A stretch of 64,000 bases of DNA from contig CALDTZ010000019.1 of the NCBI GenBank assembly GCA_937924805.1, forward strand, positions 1 to 64,000, given 5' to 3'. This stretch comes from an uncultured Saprospiraceae bacterium. GTDB lineage: Bacteria > Bacteroidota > Bacteroidia > Chitinophagales > Saprospiraceae. The notes under the pieces are model-generated. The model ran no database searches and was not told where the DNA came from. It worked only from the letters and a program-made list of their open reading frames with translations. Positions within the stretch are counted from its first letter, which is position 1; the number at the start of each line of letters is the position of its first letter. Positions 1 through 8,345 of this stretch are shown one piece after another. The position numbers were made by a program, and so were the translations under genes.

Positions 1-656
1 AAACAAAAAACATACTCTACAGCTGCAGATAATCAACCAAGTGTAGAAATTCATATCCTACAAGGAGAAAGGCCTATGGCTAGTGATAACAGAACTGTTG
101 GAAGATTTATTCTTGATGGTATTCCGCCAGCACCAAGAGGAGTTCCACAAGTCGAAGTTACTTTCGATATGGATGCAAATGGTATTTTGAGCGTATTCGC
201 AAAGGATAAGGGTACTGGAAAAGAGCAAAATATTCGGATTGAAGCTTCTACAGGTTTGTCAAAAGAAGAAATCGAGCAAATGAAAGCAGATGCAGCAGCA
301 AATGCTGAATCTGACAAAGCTGCAAGAGAAAAAGTTGACAAATTAAATGCAGCAGATACTTTAGTTTTTCAAACGGAAAAGCAAATTAAAGAATATGGCG
401 AAAAATTCCAGCAGAGAAAAAAGAGGTGATTGAAAAAGCAGTTGCTGATTTAAAAGATGCTCATAAACTACAAGATATGGACAAAATTGAATCTGCAAGT
501 AAAGAATTGAATGATGCATGGCAAGCAGCAAGCCAAGACATTTACAAAGCAACAGAAGGTGATCAAGCAAGCCCAGAAGGTGCTCCAAATGACAATTCAG
601 AAGGTGGAGAAGAAGAAGTTACTGATGTAGAGTTTGAAGAAGTAGAAGATAAGTAA
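1..656 (+). pseudogene. dnaK: Chaperone DnaK (Hsp70), C-terminal part, frameshifted
   Basis: This is the end of an Hsp70 chaperone gene that begins before the window. Frame 1 encodes the end of the substrate-binding beta domain and the start of the lid ([20 protein letters not shown], then [16 protein letters not shown]), but stops at 427-429 after the unnatural tail FQQRKKR. The next frame, open to 656, continues the lid (EKAVADLKDAHKLQDMDKI, DAWQAASQDIYKAT) and the acidic tail ending EEVEDK. Adding one A to the A5 run at 401-405 gives [17 protein letters not shown], the normal Hsp70 continuity. The break is therefore a single-base deletion in a homopolymer. Because dnaK is nearly always needed and both sides are well conserved, a sequencing or assembly error is more likely than a true pseudogene. 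Confidence 0.93.
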
Positions 657-674
657 TCGATTGTACAAAAATTT

Positions 675-706
675 AAAAAGCAGCAAGAAGTCCTTGCTGC
701 TTTTTT
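675..706 (+). terminator. Rho-independent terminator of dnaK
   Basis: A perfect 8-bp stem (GCAGCAAG at 680-687 with CTTGCTGC at 693-700) has a 5-nt loop, an A run before it and six T after it. It lies 23 bp past the dnaK stop. The A and T runs can extend the stem, so it could also work in reverse, but the facing gene stops at 762 and this hairpin is 55 bp beyond it. Confidence 0.85.
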
Positions 707-761
707 AGTTTATAGATTACCCTTGGTTCTTTATTAATCAATCAAAAAAAAATAATTTCAG

Positions 762-2465
762 TTACAGTCCTAACATTTGTTCTCCTTGTTCAAAAATGAC
801 ATCTACCGGAATCCCTTTATTTGACAACCTATCTAAATCTTCTTGTAAGCTTGCTTTAATTATGCCTTTGTTTTTAACTAAATTAGCGACACCATCATAA
901 TCACCTTCTCCTTGTAGGGTTAATATTTTTTTCGACAATGAAGACATCGCTATATCAAATTGATCGAAATTAATTTTATACTTGCCTGTTTCAATGTTTT
1001 TTGTAAAAGCCCCCATTTCGTCAAAATAATTAAATCGAATCATATTGGCTTTTCCATGAGCGGAGGCGGCTCCGAAGCGAACAGATCTAAATATACTAGT
1101 CATAAAAGTAACTATGTAGCTTTGCATATCTCCATCGAGCTCACCTTGGTCATGCAGCTGCTTTACCATATAAAGACCTAACATGTCGGCTTTACCTTCT
1201 TCTAATGCTGAAGCGTGTTCTTTTAATGCTTTTCGAACAGATCCTTTACCATTTATTGTATTTTTTATTCCAAGTCCATGCGCAACTTCATGAAACATCG
1301 TATTCGAGAAAAAGGCATCAAACGTGATAAATTTACGTTGTTCAGGATCAATTAATTCATCAGCTATAGGCTCAAGTATTTTATCGTACTTTGCTTTCAT
1401 TGCATTTTTCAATTGCAGCCTTCTCGTTCCTTTTGCTAATTGGACCTCCTCATCATTTGGAAGATTAATTGCAATAGTTTTACTGCCTGCGTTGCAATCA
1501 CCAGCATAAAAAACGACATCATAAGCATTTAATTCGGTATCTCTTCCAGGCACTTCTTGTTTGTATTTAAGATCAACAGGAAGATCCTTTTGTAGTTTAG
1601 GAAGAAATTTAGCATACTTTTCTAGTCGTTTGCTCCATTTCATATCTTTCAATAAAACATAACATTCATGAGCAGCTTTGAATCCAAATAATTGATCCTC
1701 ATACGTTTCTATTGGCCCAATAACGACATCTATTTCATTGTCTTTCATATCTAACCAAGCCATATCACTGGCTTGATAATCGTCATTTAACATTGCTTCT
1801 GAACGCAGGTTTAAGTATTTTTTAAAAGCCTTATTTTCTGTCAAAAGAGCACATTCTTTTAGTAATTTAGAAACTTTAGCTACTTCATCTTTAAATTGAT
1901 GATGAAAAGGAATCGTTAGTAATGCTCCATTTTTATCCCTTCGAATAAAGTTATATAGTCCATCTTTATCAGGCAGAGTTGAATTGTTAAATTCGATTTT
2001 AGTCATATCTTTTGGATAATAATTAGAACCCGAAGCTTTTTCTTTTACGCCTTCAATAAACGGCTTATTCCCATTTAGTCGATCCCAAGGTCCATAATTA
2101 ATCAGTGCAAATGCCTTCATTGTTGGATCTTGAATTGAGGATAAAAGTTTTTCTTTGTCGCCATAAGCTTCATACCAAAAGAGATCATTGATAATGTTTC
2201 CCGCTTCAATCAATTTTCGAATGATCGATTTTTGATTTTCACTATAATCAGAAATATCAGCTGTAAGTTTGAATGGTACATACTTTTTTACCAATTTATC
2301 TAGATCTGAAATTGGCTTTTGATTCCAATTTACAAGTTCAAGTAAATTGTTAGAGGTTATATCAACAGTTTGTTTTGTACCTTTTGATTTGTCAACAGGA
2401 TTTGAAGGACTACAAGCTATCGTTATAACAATACAACCAAGTATTAATAATTGTTTCATATACAT
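762..2465 (-). CDS. M49-family (dipeptidyl peptidase III-like) zinc peptidase, lipoprotein
   Basis: A 567-residue exported zinc peptidase related to dipeptidyl peptidase III, which cleaves dipeptides from peptide N-termini. A signal peptide ends in a lipobox (TIAC, Cys18), so it is probably a lipoprotein. Zinc-site motifs are HEVAH at 392-396 and EEGKAD at 422-427, matching the M49 layout of a HEXX(G)H helix followed about 30 residues later by EEXK/RAD. The first motif is the five-residue form rather than the usual HEXXGH. Met1 and Met3 (start at 2459) are both possible; the second gives a more typical signal peptide. It starts 1 bp after the dapB stop, so the two are probably co-transcribed. 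Peptidase family is well supported; exact substrate is not known. Confidence 0.8.
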   Translation of the reverse strand: MYMKQLLILGCIVITIACSPSNPVDKSKGTKQTVDITSNNLLELVNWNQKPISDLDKLVKKYVPFKLTADISDYSENQKSIIRKLIEAGNIINDLFWYEAYGDKEKLLSSIQDPTMKAFALINYGPWDRLNGNKPFIEGVKEKASGSNYYPKDMTKIEFNNSTLPDKDGLYNFIRRDKNGALLTIPFHHQFKDEVAKVSKLLKECALLTENKAFKKYLNLRSEAMLNDDYQASDMAWLDMKDNEIDVVIGPIETYEDQLFGFKAAHECYVLLKDMKWSKRLEKYAKFLPKLQKDLPVDLKYKQEVPGRDTELNAYDVVFYAGDCNAGSKTIAINLPNDEEVQLAKGTRRLQLKNAMKAKYDKILEPIADELIDPEQRKFITFDAFFSNTMFHEVAHGLGIKNTINGKGSVRKALKEHASALEEGKADMLGLYMVKQLHDQGELDGDMQSYIVTFMTSIFRSVRFGAASAHGKANMIRFNYFDEMGAFTKNIETGKYKINFDQFDIAMSSLSKKILTLQGEGDYDGVANLVKNKGIIKASLQEDLDRLSNKGIPVDVIFEQGEQMLGL

Positions 2466-2466
2466 A

Positions 2467-3183
2467 TTATCTAAGATTTAAAACGTCTTTCATAGTAAAA
2501 ACACCTTGCTTATTCATTAACCATTCGCCAGCTAATATAGCTCCTTCACCAAAACCTGACCGGTTAAATGCTGTATGTGAAATGGAAAACATATCGGCAC
2601 TTGATTTATACGTTACTTTGTGAATACCAGCAATTCCTTTTTCTCGAGATGCTAAAATTGGCAACTTTGAAGTATCATTCTGATTTAAAGTCCAATGATC
2701 GATCCGGTCATCACTATTTATTATTGGCTGACTTAATGTAATCGCTGTCCCACTTGGGCTATCTAATTTTTGCAAGTGATGAATTTCTTCTATAGACGGA
2801 ATATATTGGGAATGTTTTTTCATCAATGAAGCAATAAGTTCATTCAAATAAAAGGTAATATTCATACCAATACTAAAATTGGAAGCATAAAGAAAGGCCC
2901 CATTTGCGTTTCTAAAACAAGTTTCAATTTCTTCTTTTTTATCCAGCCATGCTGTTGTTCCTGCTACACAAGGAACGCCAGCGGAGGCTATTAATTTTAA
3001 ATTTGAAAATACAGATGAGGGAGTACTGCATTCAAAAGCTACATCTACACTTTTTAAATTTTCTTGCGTTAGTGATTGAATATTTTGGCTATTTATTTTG
3101 ATATGAACTTCATGTCCCTTTTTAATCGCTGCTGATTCAATTGCTTTACCTAGTTTTCCATACCCAATGATTGCTATCTTCAT
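2467..3183 (-). CDS. dapB: 4-hydroxy-tetrahydrodipicolinate reductase
   Basis: DapB reduces hydroxy-tetrahydrodipicolinate with NAD(P)H in lysine and diaminopimelate (peptidoglycan) synthesis, in the cytoplasm. The 238-residue protein has an N-terminal Rossmann fold with GYGKLG at residues 7-12 and the family signature EIHHLQKLDSPSGTA in the middle, containing the catalytic His-His and Lys. Length is normal for the Bacteroidota type. It is the first gene of a two-gene unit with the M49 peptidase and is divergent from hemE across a 172-bp gap. Other lysine genes are not in this window. Confidence 0.95.
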   Translation of the reverse strand: MKIAIIGYGKLGKAIESAAIKKGHEVHIKINSQNIQSLTQENLKSVDVAFECSTPSSVFSNLKLIASAGVPCVAGTTAWLDKKEEIETCFRNANGAFLYASNFSIGMNITFYLNELIASLMKKHSQYIPSIEEIHHLQKLDSPSGTAITLSQPIINSDDRIDHWTLNQNDTSKLPILASREKGIAGIHKVTYKSSADMFSISHTAFNRSGFGEGAILAGEWLMNKQGVFTMKDVLNLR

Positions 3184-3331
3184 TTGTTAAATGTACAATC
3201 TATAACGCGATACACCAATTGAAATATGAACCGTATTGTAAATACTAAAGAAAAAATTGTCACTTCAATGTCATTTCTTCAGCAATACCATTTAAATATG
3301 GTGACAATATTTAATTCAAATATTGATTCTA

Positions 3332-3339
3332 TATATTTG
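3332..3339 (+). promoter_or_regulatory. Candidate -7 promoter box of hemE
   Basis: TATATTTG is an exact match to the Bacteroidota -7 consensus TAnnTTTG. It sits 16-22 bp before the candidate TTG starts of hemE. I see no convincing TTTG at the -33 position, so this is a half-site only. Confidence 0.35.
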
Positions 3340-3355
3340 CAAAAAATAGCGCATT

Positions 3356-4384
3356 TTGAAATTGAAAAACGATTTATTACTAAGGACATTAGCTGGAGAA
3401 AAAGTTGAACGACCACCTGTCTGGCTGATGAGGCAAGCAGGCAGGATTTTACCTGAATATAGAGCAATACGTTCTAGTTTGTCGGGTTTTGTTGAGTTGG
3501 TAACAACACCTGATTTAGCAGCAGAGGTTACCGTACAACCCGTCGATCGATTAGACGTAGATGCTGCTATTATATTTAGTGATATTCTTGTCATTCCAGA
3601 GTGTATGGGGTTACACTATGAGTTGATAGAGAAAAAAGGACCTTTTTTTCCAAAAGTATTGGAATCGGGGAGTGATATTTCAAAATTAATCGAAGGCAAA
3701 TCAGCTGCCGACAAGTTGGAATATGTTTATGATGCTATATCCATTACAAAGAAAAAATTAGAACAAAGAGTACCATTAATTGGTTTTGCTGGAGCTCCAT
3801 GGACACTTATGTGTTATATGATCGAAGGTCAAGGAAGCAAAACTTTTTCAAAAGCTAAATCATTTTTATACCGAGAGCCAGCTCTAGCACATGTTTTGCT
3901 TGAAAAATTAACATTAACCATTATTGAATATCTTAAAAATAAAATACAGGCTGGAGTTGATGTTGTTCAAGTTTTTGATTCATGGGCTGGTGTATTAAAT
4001 AAAGAGCTTTATAGTGAGTTTTGTATCCCATACCTTAAGAGAATCAGAGAATCCATTACGGATGTACCCGTAATTTTATTTAGTAAAGGAGCCTATTTTT
4101 CGCTTGAAGATATTGCTGCTTGCGCTCCTAATGCTTTGGGTATTGATTGGACTATGACTCCATCGGTCGTACGAAATCAAGTTGGAAGTGACATTGTCCT
4201 ACAAGGTAATATGGATCCATGTAACTTATATGCTTCGAAAGAAAAGATTACGAAGGAAGTTCATACTATTTCAAATGCATTTGGGCAAAATCATATATTT
4301 AATTTGGGTCATGGTGTATATCCAGATACCCCTTTAGAAAATGTAATACATTTTGTAGAAAGTGTAAAGGCTATAAAATATTGA
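3356..4384 (+). CDS. hemE: Uroporphyrinogen decarboxylase
   Basis: HemE removes four carboxyl groups from uroporphyrinogen III to give coproporphyrinogen III in heme synthesis. The 342-residue protein has both family signatures: [10 protein letters not shown] at residues 21-30 and GFAGAPWT at 143-150. Length is typical. There is no ATG at the proper N-terminus. An in-frame TAG at 3347-3349 limits the start to TTG at 3356 or TTG at 3362; the second gives the family-like start MKNDLLLR. Other heme genes are absent nearby. It is followed by a 183-bp gap before accD. Confidence 0.96.
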   Translation: MKLKNDLLLRTLAGEKVERPPVWLMRQAGRILPEYRAIRSSLSGFVELVTTPDLAAEVTVQPVDRLDVDAAIIFSDILVIPECMGLHYELIEKKGPFFPKVLESGSDISKLIEGKSAADKLEYVYDAISITKKKLEQRVPLIGFAGAPWTLMCYMIEGQGSKTFSKAKSFLYREPALAHVLLEKLTLTIIEYLKNKIQAGVDVVQVFDSWAGVLNKELYSEFCIPYLKRIRESITDVPVILFSKGAYFSLEDIAACAPNALGIDWTMTPSVVRNQVGSDIVLQGNMDPCNLYASKEKITKEVHTISNAFGQNHIFNLGHGVYPDTPLENVIHFVESVKAIKY

Positions 4385-4404
4385 TATAGAAAAAGGTTAT
4401 ATAC

Positions 4405-4451
4405 TTTTTTTAACAAAAGTGATTCATATTGTTTTTTTAAATAAAAGTGAT
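4405..4451 (+). repeat. Pair of imperfect direct repeats between hemE and accD
   Basis: Two near-identical units, T7-AAC-A4-GTGAT at 4405-4423 and T7-AAAT-A4-GTGAT at 4432-4451, lie 27 bp apart (start to start) and 117 bp before accD. The rest of the 183-bp gap shows no gene, strong hairpin or clear promoter. The repeat could be a binding site in the accD leader or a slippage duplication. Confidence 0.5.
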
Positions 4452-4567
4452 CTGTATCTTGTTCGCATATTCACAAATCAATCATTCCTCGCATTCAAAT
4501 TTTAATTGAATAAAATTAGGGGGAACTTTCCATTTTAACGACTATTAAACAAAACTAAGACTAAGCT

Positions 4568-5473
4568 ATGGGATGGTTTAAACGATTTACTGACGGGATA
4601 CAGACAGCTACAAAAAATAAGAAAGAAGCACCAGATGGTTTATGGCACAAATGCAAAAGTTGCAACGAAACGCTAACGTATAAAGAATTAAAGGAAAGTT
4701 TCTTCGTTTGCCCAAAATGTGATTATCACAATCGTATTGGTTCACATGATTATTTTGAAATAATATTTGATGGAAAATACAACCTTCATTTTGAAGAATT
4801 AAGATCAAAAGATTTTTTAAACTTTACCGACTTAAAACCGTATGCAAGTCGATTAGAAGCTGCTAAAGAAAAAACAGATTTGTCTGACGCAATTACTGTG
4901 GCAGAAGGAAAAGTAGCGAAAAAAACGATTGTAATAGCTGCTATGGACTTTACCTTTATCGGAGGTTCAATGGGATCAGTAGTAGGGGAGAAAATATCAA
5001 GAGGAATCGATCTAGCGATTAAATTAGGAGCACCTTTCATGATAATTTCAAAATCTGGAGGAGCACGAATGATGGAGTCGGCTTTCTCGCTTATGCAAAT
5101 GGCTAAGACTTCTGCAAAATTGACCTTATTGGCTAAAGCAGGATTGCCATATTTTAGTTTTATGACAGATCCAACTACGGGCGGAGTTACGGCTTCATTT
5201 GCCATGCTTGGCGATATCAATTTCTCCGAACCTAAAGCACTTATTGGCTTTGCTGGGCCAAGAGTTATTAAAGAAACCATTAAAAAAGACCTTCCAGAAG
5301 GTTTTCAACGATCGGAGTTTTTATTAGATCATGGATTTCTAGATTTTATTGTTCACAGAACGAAACTTAAAGAACGGATAAAGGAGCTTTTACTAATATT
5401 TAAACCTGAAAATCGTCTTTCTCTACAAGTAGAATCGAAAAATGGGACGATAAAGGCGGCAGCGACTGCTTAA
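4568..5473 (+). CDS. accD: Acetyl-CoA carboxylase, carboxyltransferase beta subunit
   Basis: AccD with AccA forms the carboxyltransferase that moves CO2 from carboxybiotin to acetyl-CoA, the committed step of fatty acid synthesis. The 301-residue protein has the N-terminal zinc ribbon (Cys29, Cys32, Cys48, Cys51) followed by the crotonase-like carboxyltransferase domain, with SKSGGARM and the glycine-rich [15 protein letters not shown]. The start ATG follows an AT-rich leader. The last 25 codons overlap the end of bshC on the other strand by 74 bp. accA is not in the window, which is usual when the two are unlinked. Confidence 0.96.
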   Translation: MGWFKRFTDGIQTATKNKKEAPDGLWHKCKSCNETLTYKELKESFFVCPKCDYHNRIGSHDYFEIIFDGKYNLHFEELRSKDFLNFTDLKPYASRLEAAKEKTDLSDAITVAEGKVAKKTIVIAAMDFTFIGGSMGSVVGEKISRGIDLAIKLGAPFMIISKSGGARMMESAFSLMQMAKTSAKLTLLAKAGLPYFSFMTDPTTGGVTASFAMLGDINFSEPKALIGFAGPRVIKETIKKDLPEGFQRSEFLLDHGFLDFIVHRTKLKERIKELLLIFKPENRLSLQVESKNGTIKAAATA

Positions 5474-7010
5474 TTTTATCAATAAAATTTAATCCGTATT
5501 TAGAAATATATTGAAATATATTTGAGGATCTTTCTTGAAGTCCGTTATCTGGAAACAAATTAGTTTTTAGTTTATGGATTTTTTTAAGTGAGACGCTTTC
5601 TTTTTCCTTTGCACTTTTTCTAATTTTTTGTTCTATCTGATCAATGATCTTATCTTGTTTTGCGCTATTAGAGAGTACATATGCTTTTAAACTGGGGTCA
5701 ACTTCCATGGCTGATTCGCTGATTTTCTTATACAAAAGCTGAATCTCTTTTTTATAAATGTCAAGCGAAATATCTGTTGATAAATTTTCTTTAAGAAATG
5801 TAGTTACTAAATCATTCTCAGGGTTAAAAATGGCACTTACATTTAATCCCACTTTATCCATAGCAACTTGATCTCTAGTTTCGATTATCAATGCTGAATT
5901 TCGCCTTATTAAGATCGGAAATGGAATATTTACAGCCTCAAATTGGCTTTTTCGCTCCATCCAATAAGCTAATTCTCCACCACCACCAACATAGGCTAGA
6001 TTCGGTAATATTGTTTCTTGGTATAATGGCCTTGTCACTACATTCGGGCTAAACCGCTCTGGATATATTGAAATTTCATCTAATAGTTCAGTTTTTGTAA
6101 ATTTAATATCGGAGTTATTAACAGAATAAATATCACCTTTTGATAATATACGTTCCCTGATCCCAGATTTTAGATAGAAGAAATTTATTTCTCGAGCATG
6201 AGCTTGAGGTTTTAAACCTTCATTTTTCCATTGCTCTTGCGTTTTTTGAATAAGGGGAGCACTAAATTTTTCTAAAATCTCTTTCGTTATTACAGAACTA
6301 AATTTTTGTTTTAAAGCTGAGTTGTCCATGTTTAAAAAGATAACCCCGTAGTTACCAAATAATTCATTGACCAATTTCATTTGAAATGTGCCATAAGAAA
6401 TATTTTCAGTCACCCATTCTTTCATCTTAACTTGTAAATCTTTAGTGTGAGATTTTTCTCCTAAGATGCTATTTAGTTCATCGATGACATCGTTTAAACC
6501 GTAGGTCGAAAATCGGCCAACTGCCCCTTTTTCATTATTACTCCATTCGATTTTCTTTCCAAAGAGATGGCAATGATTTACTTCCTCAAAATCATGATCT
6601 TCGCCTCCAGAAACAAAGCATGGAACAAATGTATAATTAGGGTAATGTGCAGATAGTTCCTCTGTTATATTTATAGTAGAAATTATTTTGTAAATATAAT
6701 ATAAAGGTCCTGTCAATAATGAAGGTTGATGAGCAGTGACAACCGTAAAAGTACGATCACTTTTTAAAGCTTCTATATTACTTTTGACCTTTGATGAATG
6801 TTTTATTTTTGAATAATCAGAAAGAAGTACTTTGACCAATAATGATCGATCGATCGAGTGGGTTGCTTTACGTTCAATTACATTTTTGAAATTTTCGATC
6901 GTTGGAAAATCGTGGATAAAAGATTTAAATATGGGAGATTGTTTTGCGTATAACTTGTCTCTTTTAGATATTTGCTCAATTGAATCGTATGCTATACCAA
7001 TCTCTTTCAT
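5400..7010 (-). CDS. bshC: Bacillithiol biosynthesis cysteine-adding enzyme BshC
   Basis: BshC is the putative cysteine ligase that completes bacillithiol (Cys-GlcN-malate), a low-molecular-weight thiol used in place of glutathione. The 536-residue protein has the Rossmann-like core with [15 protein letters not shown] at residues 94-108 and GGEDHDFEE at 135-143, both typical of the family, and a helical C-terminal part. Length is normal. The 3' end lies antisense to accD for 74 bp. bshA and bshB are not in this window. Upstream it is divergent from the permease gene across about 105 bp. Confidence 0.92.
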   Translation of the reverse strand: MKEIGIAYDSIEQISKRDKLYAKQSPIFKSFIHDFPTIENFKNVIERKATHSIDRSLLVKVLLSDYSKIKHSSKVKSNIEALKSDRTFTVVTAHQPSLLTGPLYYIYKIISTINITEELSAHYPNYTFVPCFVSGGEDHDFEEVNHCHLFGKKIEWSNNEKGAVGRFSTYGLNDVIDELNSILGEKSHTKDLQVKMKEWVTENISYGTFQMKLVNELFGNYGVIFLNMDNSALKQKFSSVITKEILEKFSAPLIQKTQEQWKNEGLKPQAHAREINFFYLKSGIRERILSKGDIYSVNNSDIKFTKTELLDEISIYPERFSPNVVTRPLYQETILPNLAYVGGGGELAYWMERKSQFEAVNIPFPILIRRNSALIIETRDQVAMDKVGLNVSAIFNPENDLVTTFLKENLSTDISLDIYKKEIQLLYKKISESAMEVDPSLKAYVLSNSAKQDKIIDQIEQKIRKSAKEKESVSLKKIHKLKTNLFPDNGLQERSSNIFQYISKYGLNFIDKIKQSLPPLSSHFSILLVEKDDFQV

Positions 7011-7115
7011 ATAAATAGTATAATTTGGCGTAAAGGTATTTTAGAAAAGGCTAATTTTCCTCATACTCAATCCCTATTTTTAAATGTTTTTATTAAAACC
7101 TGATTAAAAGACAAA

Positions 7116-8174
7116 ATGACGGCTTTATTGTTCAAAAGATTAGTGTCTGGAATCTTATCATTGGTGGCAGTTGTCGTACTTATTACAAGTATAATATACT
7201 TATCCCCAGTGGATCCAGCACGATTGACATTTGGCCAGCAAGTAGATCAATCAAGTTTGGAATTAAAGAAAAAAAGATTGGGACTTGATAAGCCACTTAC
7301 TACTCAAATGTATTATTATCTCCGAGATATTTCACCCATCAATTTTATTTCTGATCAATCATTGTCAATTCGTCAATATCAAAATTATGCGGTATTATTA
7401 TCCATGGGTAACGCCAAACTTATTGTTAAAAAACCCTATTTAAGGGAAAGTTTTCAAACGGGTCGATCAGTATCCGAATCTATAAAACAAGCGCTTCCAA
7501 ACACCATAATATTAGCAACAAGTGCAATCCTATTAGCAAGTTTACTAGGCGTTCTCTTTGGTATAATTGCTGCCATTTATAAAGATACAATTTGGGATAA
7601 AGGACTTCTGGCATTTTCAACCTTGGGCTATTCCATTCCTAGCTATGTAAGTGCTATATTTTTAGCTATTTTATTCGGTTTTATTTTAAAATCTTTTACT
7701 GGGTTAAACATGCAAGGAGGAATCAGGGATCTTAACGATTTGGGTGATGAGGTTTTTGTACCAAAAAACTTAATATTACCAGCATTAGCATTGGGTGTGA
7801 GGCCAATTTCTGTAATATTACAAATTACCAGAAGCACGATATTAGAAACCCTTGAAAAACCATTTGTTTTAACTGCCAAAGCAAAAGGGTTAAGTCGAAT
7901 TCAAATCATGAAATCACATGTCTTAAAAAATTCATTAAACCCAATTTTAACATCCATTTCAGGTTGGTTTGCATCATTGCTGTCAGGCGCATTTTTTGTT
8001 GAAAGTGTTTTCCGTTTTAGGGGTATAGGGCAATTAACCATAAATGCACTGCTCAATTACGATATTCCTGTTTTATTAGGATGCATATTAGTCGTTTGTA
8101 GTTTTTTTATAATAATAAACGTATTAATGGATCTTGTTTATGTTGCTATCGATCCAAAACTTAAAAATACATAG
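7116..8174 (+). CDS. ABC transporter permease, DppB/OppB type
   Basis: A 352-residue inner-membrane permease of the peptide/nickel ABC importer family. It has an N-terminal membrane segment at about residues 9-29 with the family-like SPVDPARLTFG after it, a cluster of later membrane segments, and an EAA loop at about 247-278 (AKAKGLSRIQIMKSHVLKNS) that contacts the ATPase. Between the first helix and the core is an extended periplasmic stretch containing ISPINFIS. No DppC partner, ATPase or binding protein is next to it, so the rest of the transporter must be encoded elsewhere. The substrate cannot be told from sequence. Confidence 0.85.
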   Translation: MTALLFKRLVSGILSLVAVVVLITSIIYLSPVDPARLTFGQQVDQSSLELKKKRLGLDKPLTTQMYYYLRDISPINFISDQSLSIRQYQNYAVLLSMGNAKLIVKKPYLRESFQTGRSVSESIKQALPNTIILATSAILLASLLGVLFGIIAAIYKDTIWDKGLLAFSTLGYSIPSYVSAIFLAILFGFILKSFTGLNMQGGIRDLNDLGDEVFVPKNLILPALALGVRPISVILQITRSTILETLEKPFVLTAKAKGLSRIQIMKSHVLKNSLNPILTSISGWFASLLSGAFFVESVFRFRGIGQLTINALLNYDIPVLLGCILVVCSFFIIINVLMDLVYVAIDPKLKNT

Positions 8175-8244
8175 CACCTTTATTCATAAAATGGAATCAA
8201 TATTTCTGATTTAAATTTAAAAATATTCGATTGGGTCTCCGAAA

Positions 8245-8269
8245 TTTAGTGCTGGATTCTTTAGTGCTG
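8245..8269 (+). repeat. Direct repeat TTTAGTGCTG x2 upstream of the PurM-like gene
   Basis: TTTAGTGCTG occurs at 8245-8254 and again at 8260-8269, 15 bp start to start, about 77 bp before the next gene. The spacing is 1.5 helical turns. A transcription factor site is possible; nothing else in the 171-bp gap stands out except a loose ATTGAAT/ATTCAAT inverted pair at 8297-8303 and 8320-8326. Confidence 0.4.
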
Positions 8270-8345
8270 TCTATTTAAATTATTTTTACAATAATAATTG
8301 AATGGTACCAAAATATTTTATTCAATATTCATTTAAATAATAAAA

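Noticed and set aside
3279..3467. 62-residue minus-strand ORF before hemE
   Set aside because: It overlaps the start of hemE and the gap, with low-complexity content and no recognisable protein features.
4786..5280. 164-residue ORF antisense to accD
   Set aside because: It lies wholly inside the well-supported accD in the opposite frame; composition follows from the accD codons.
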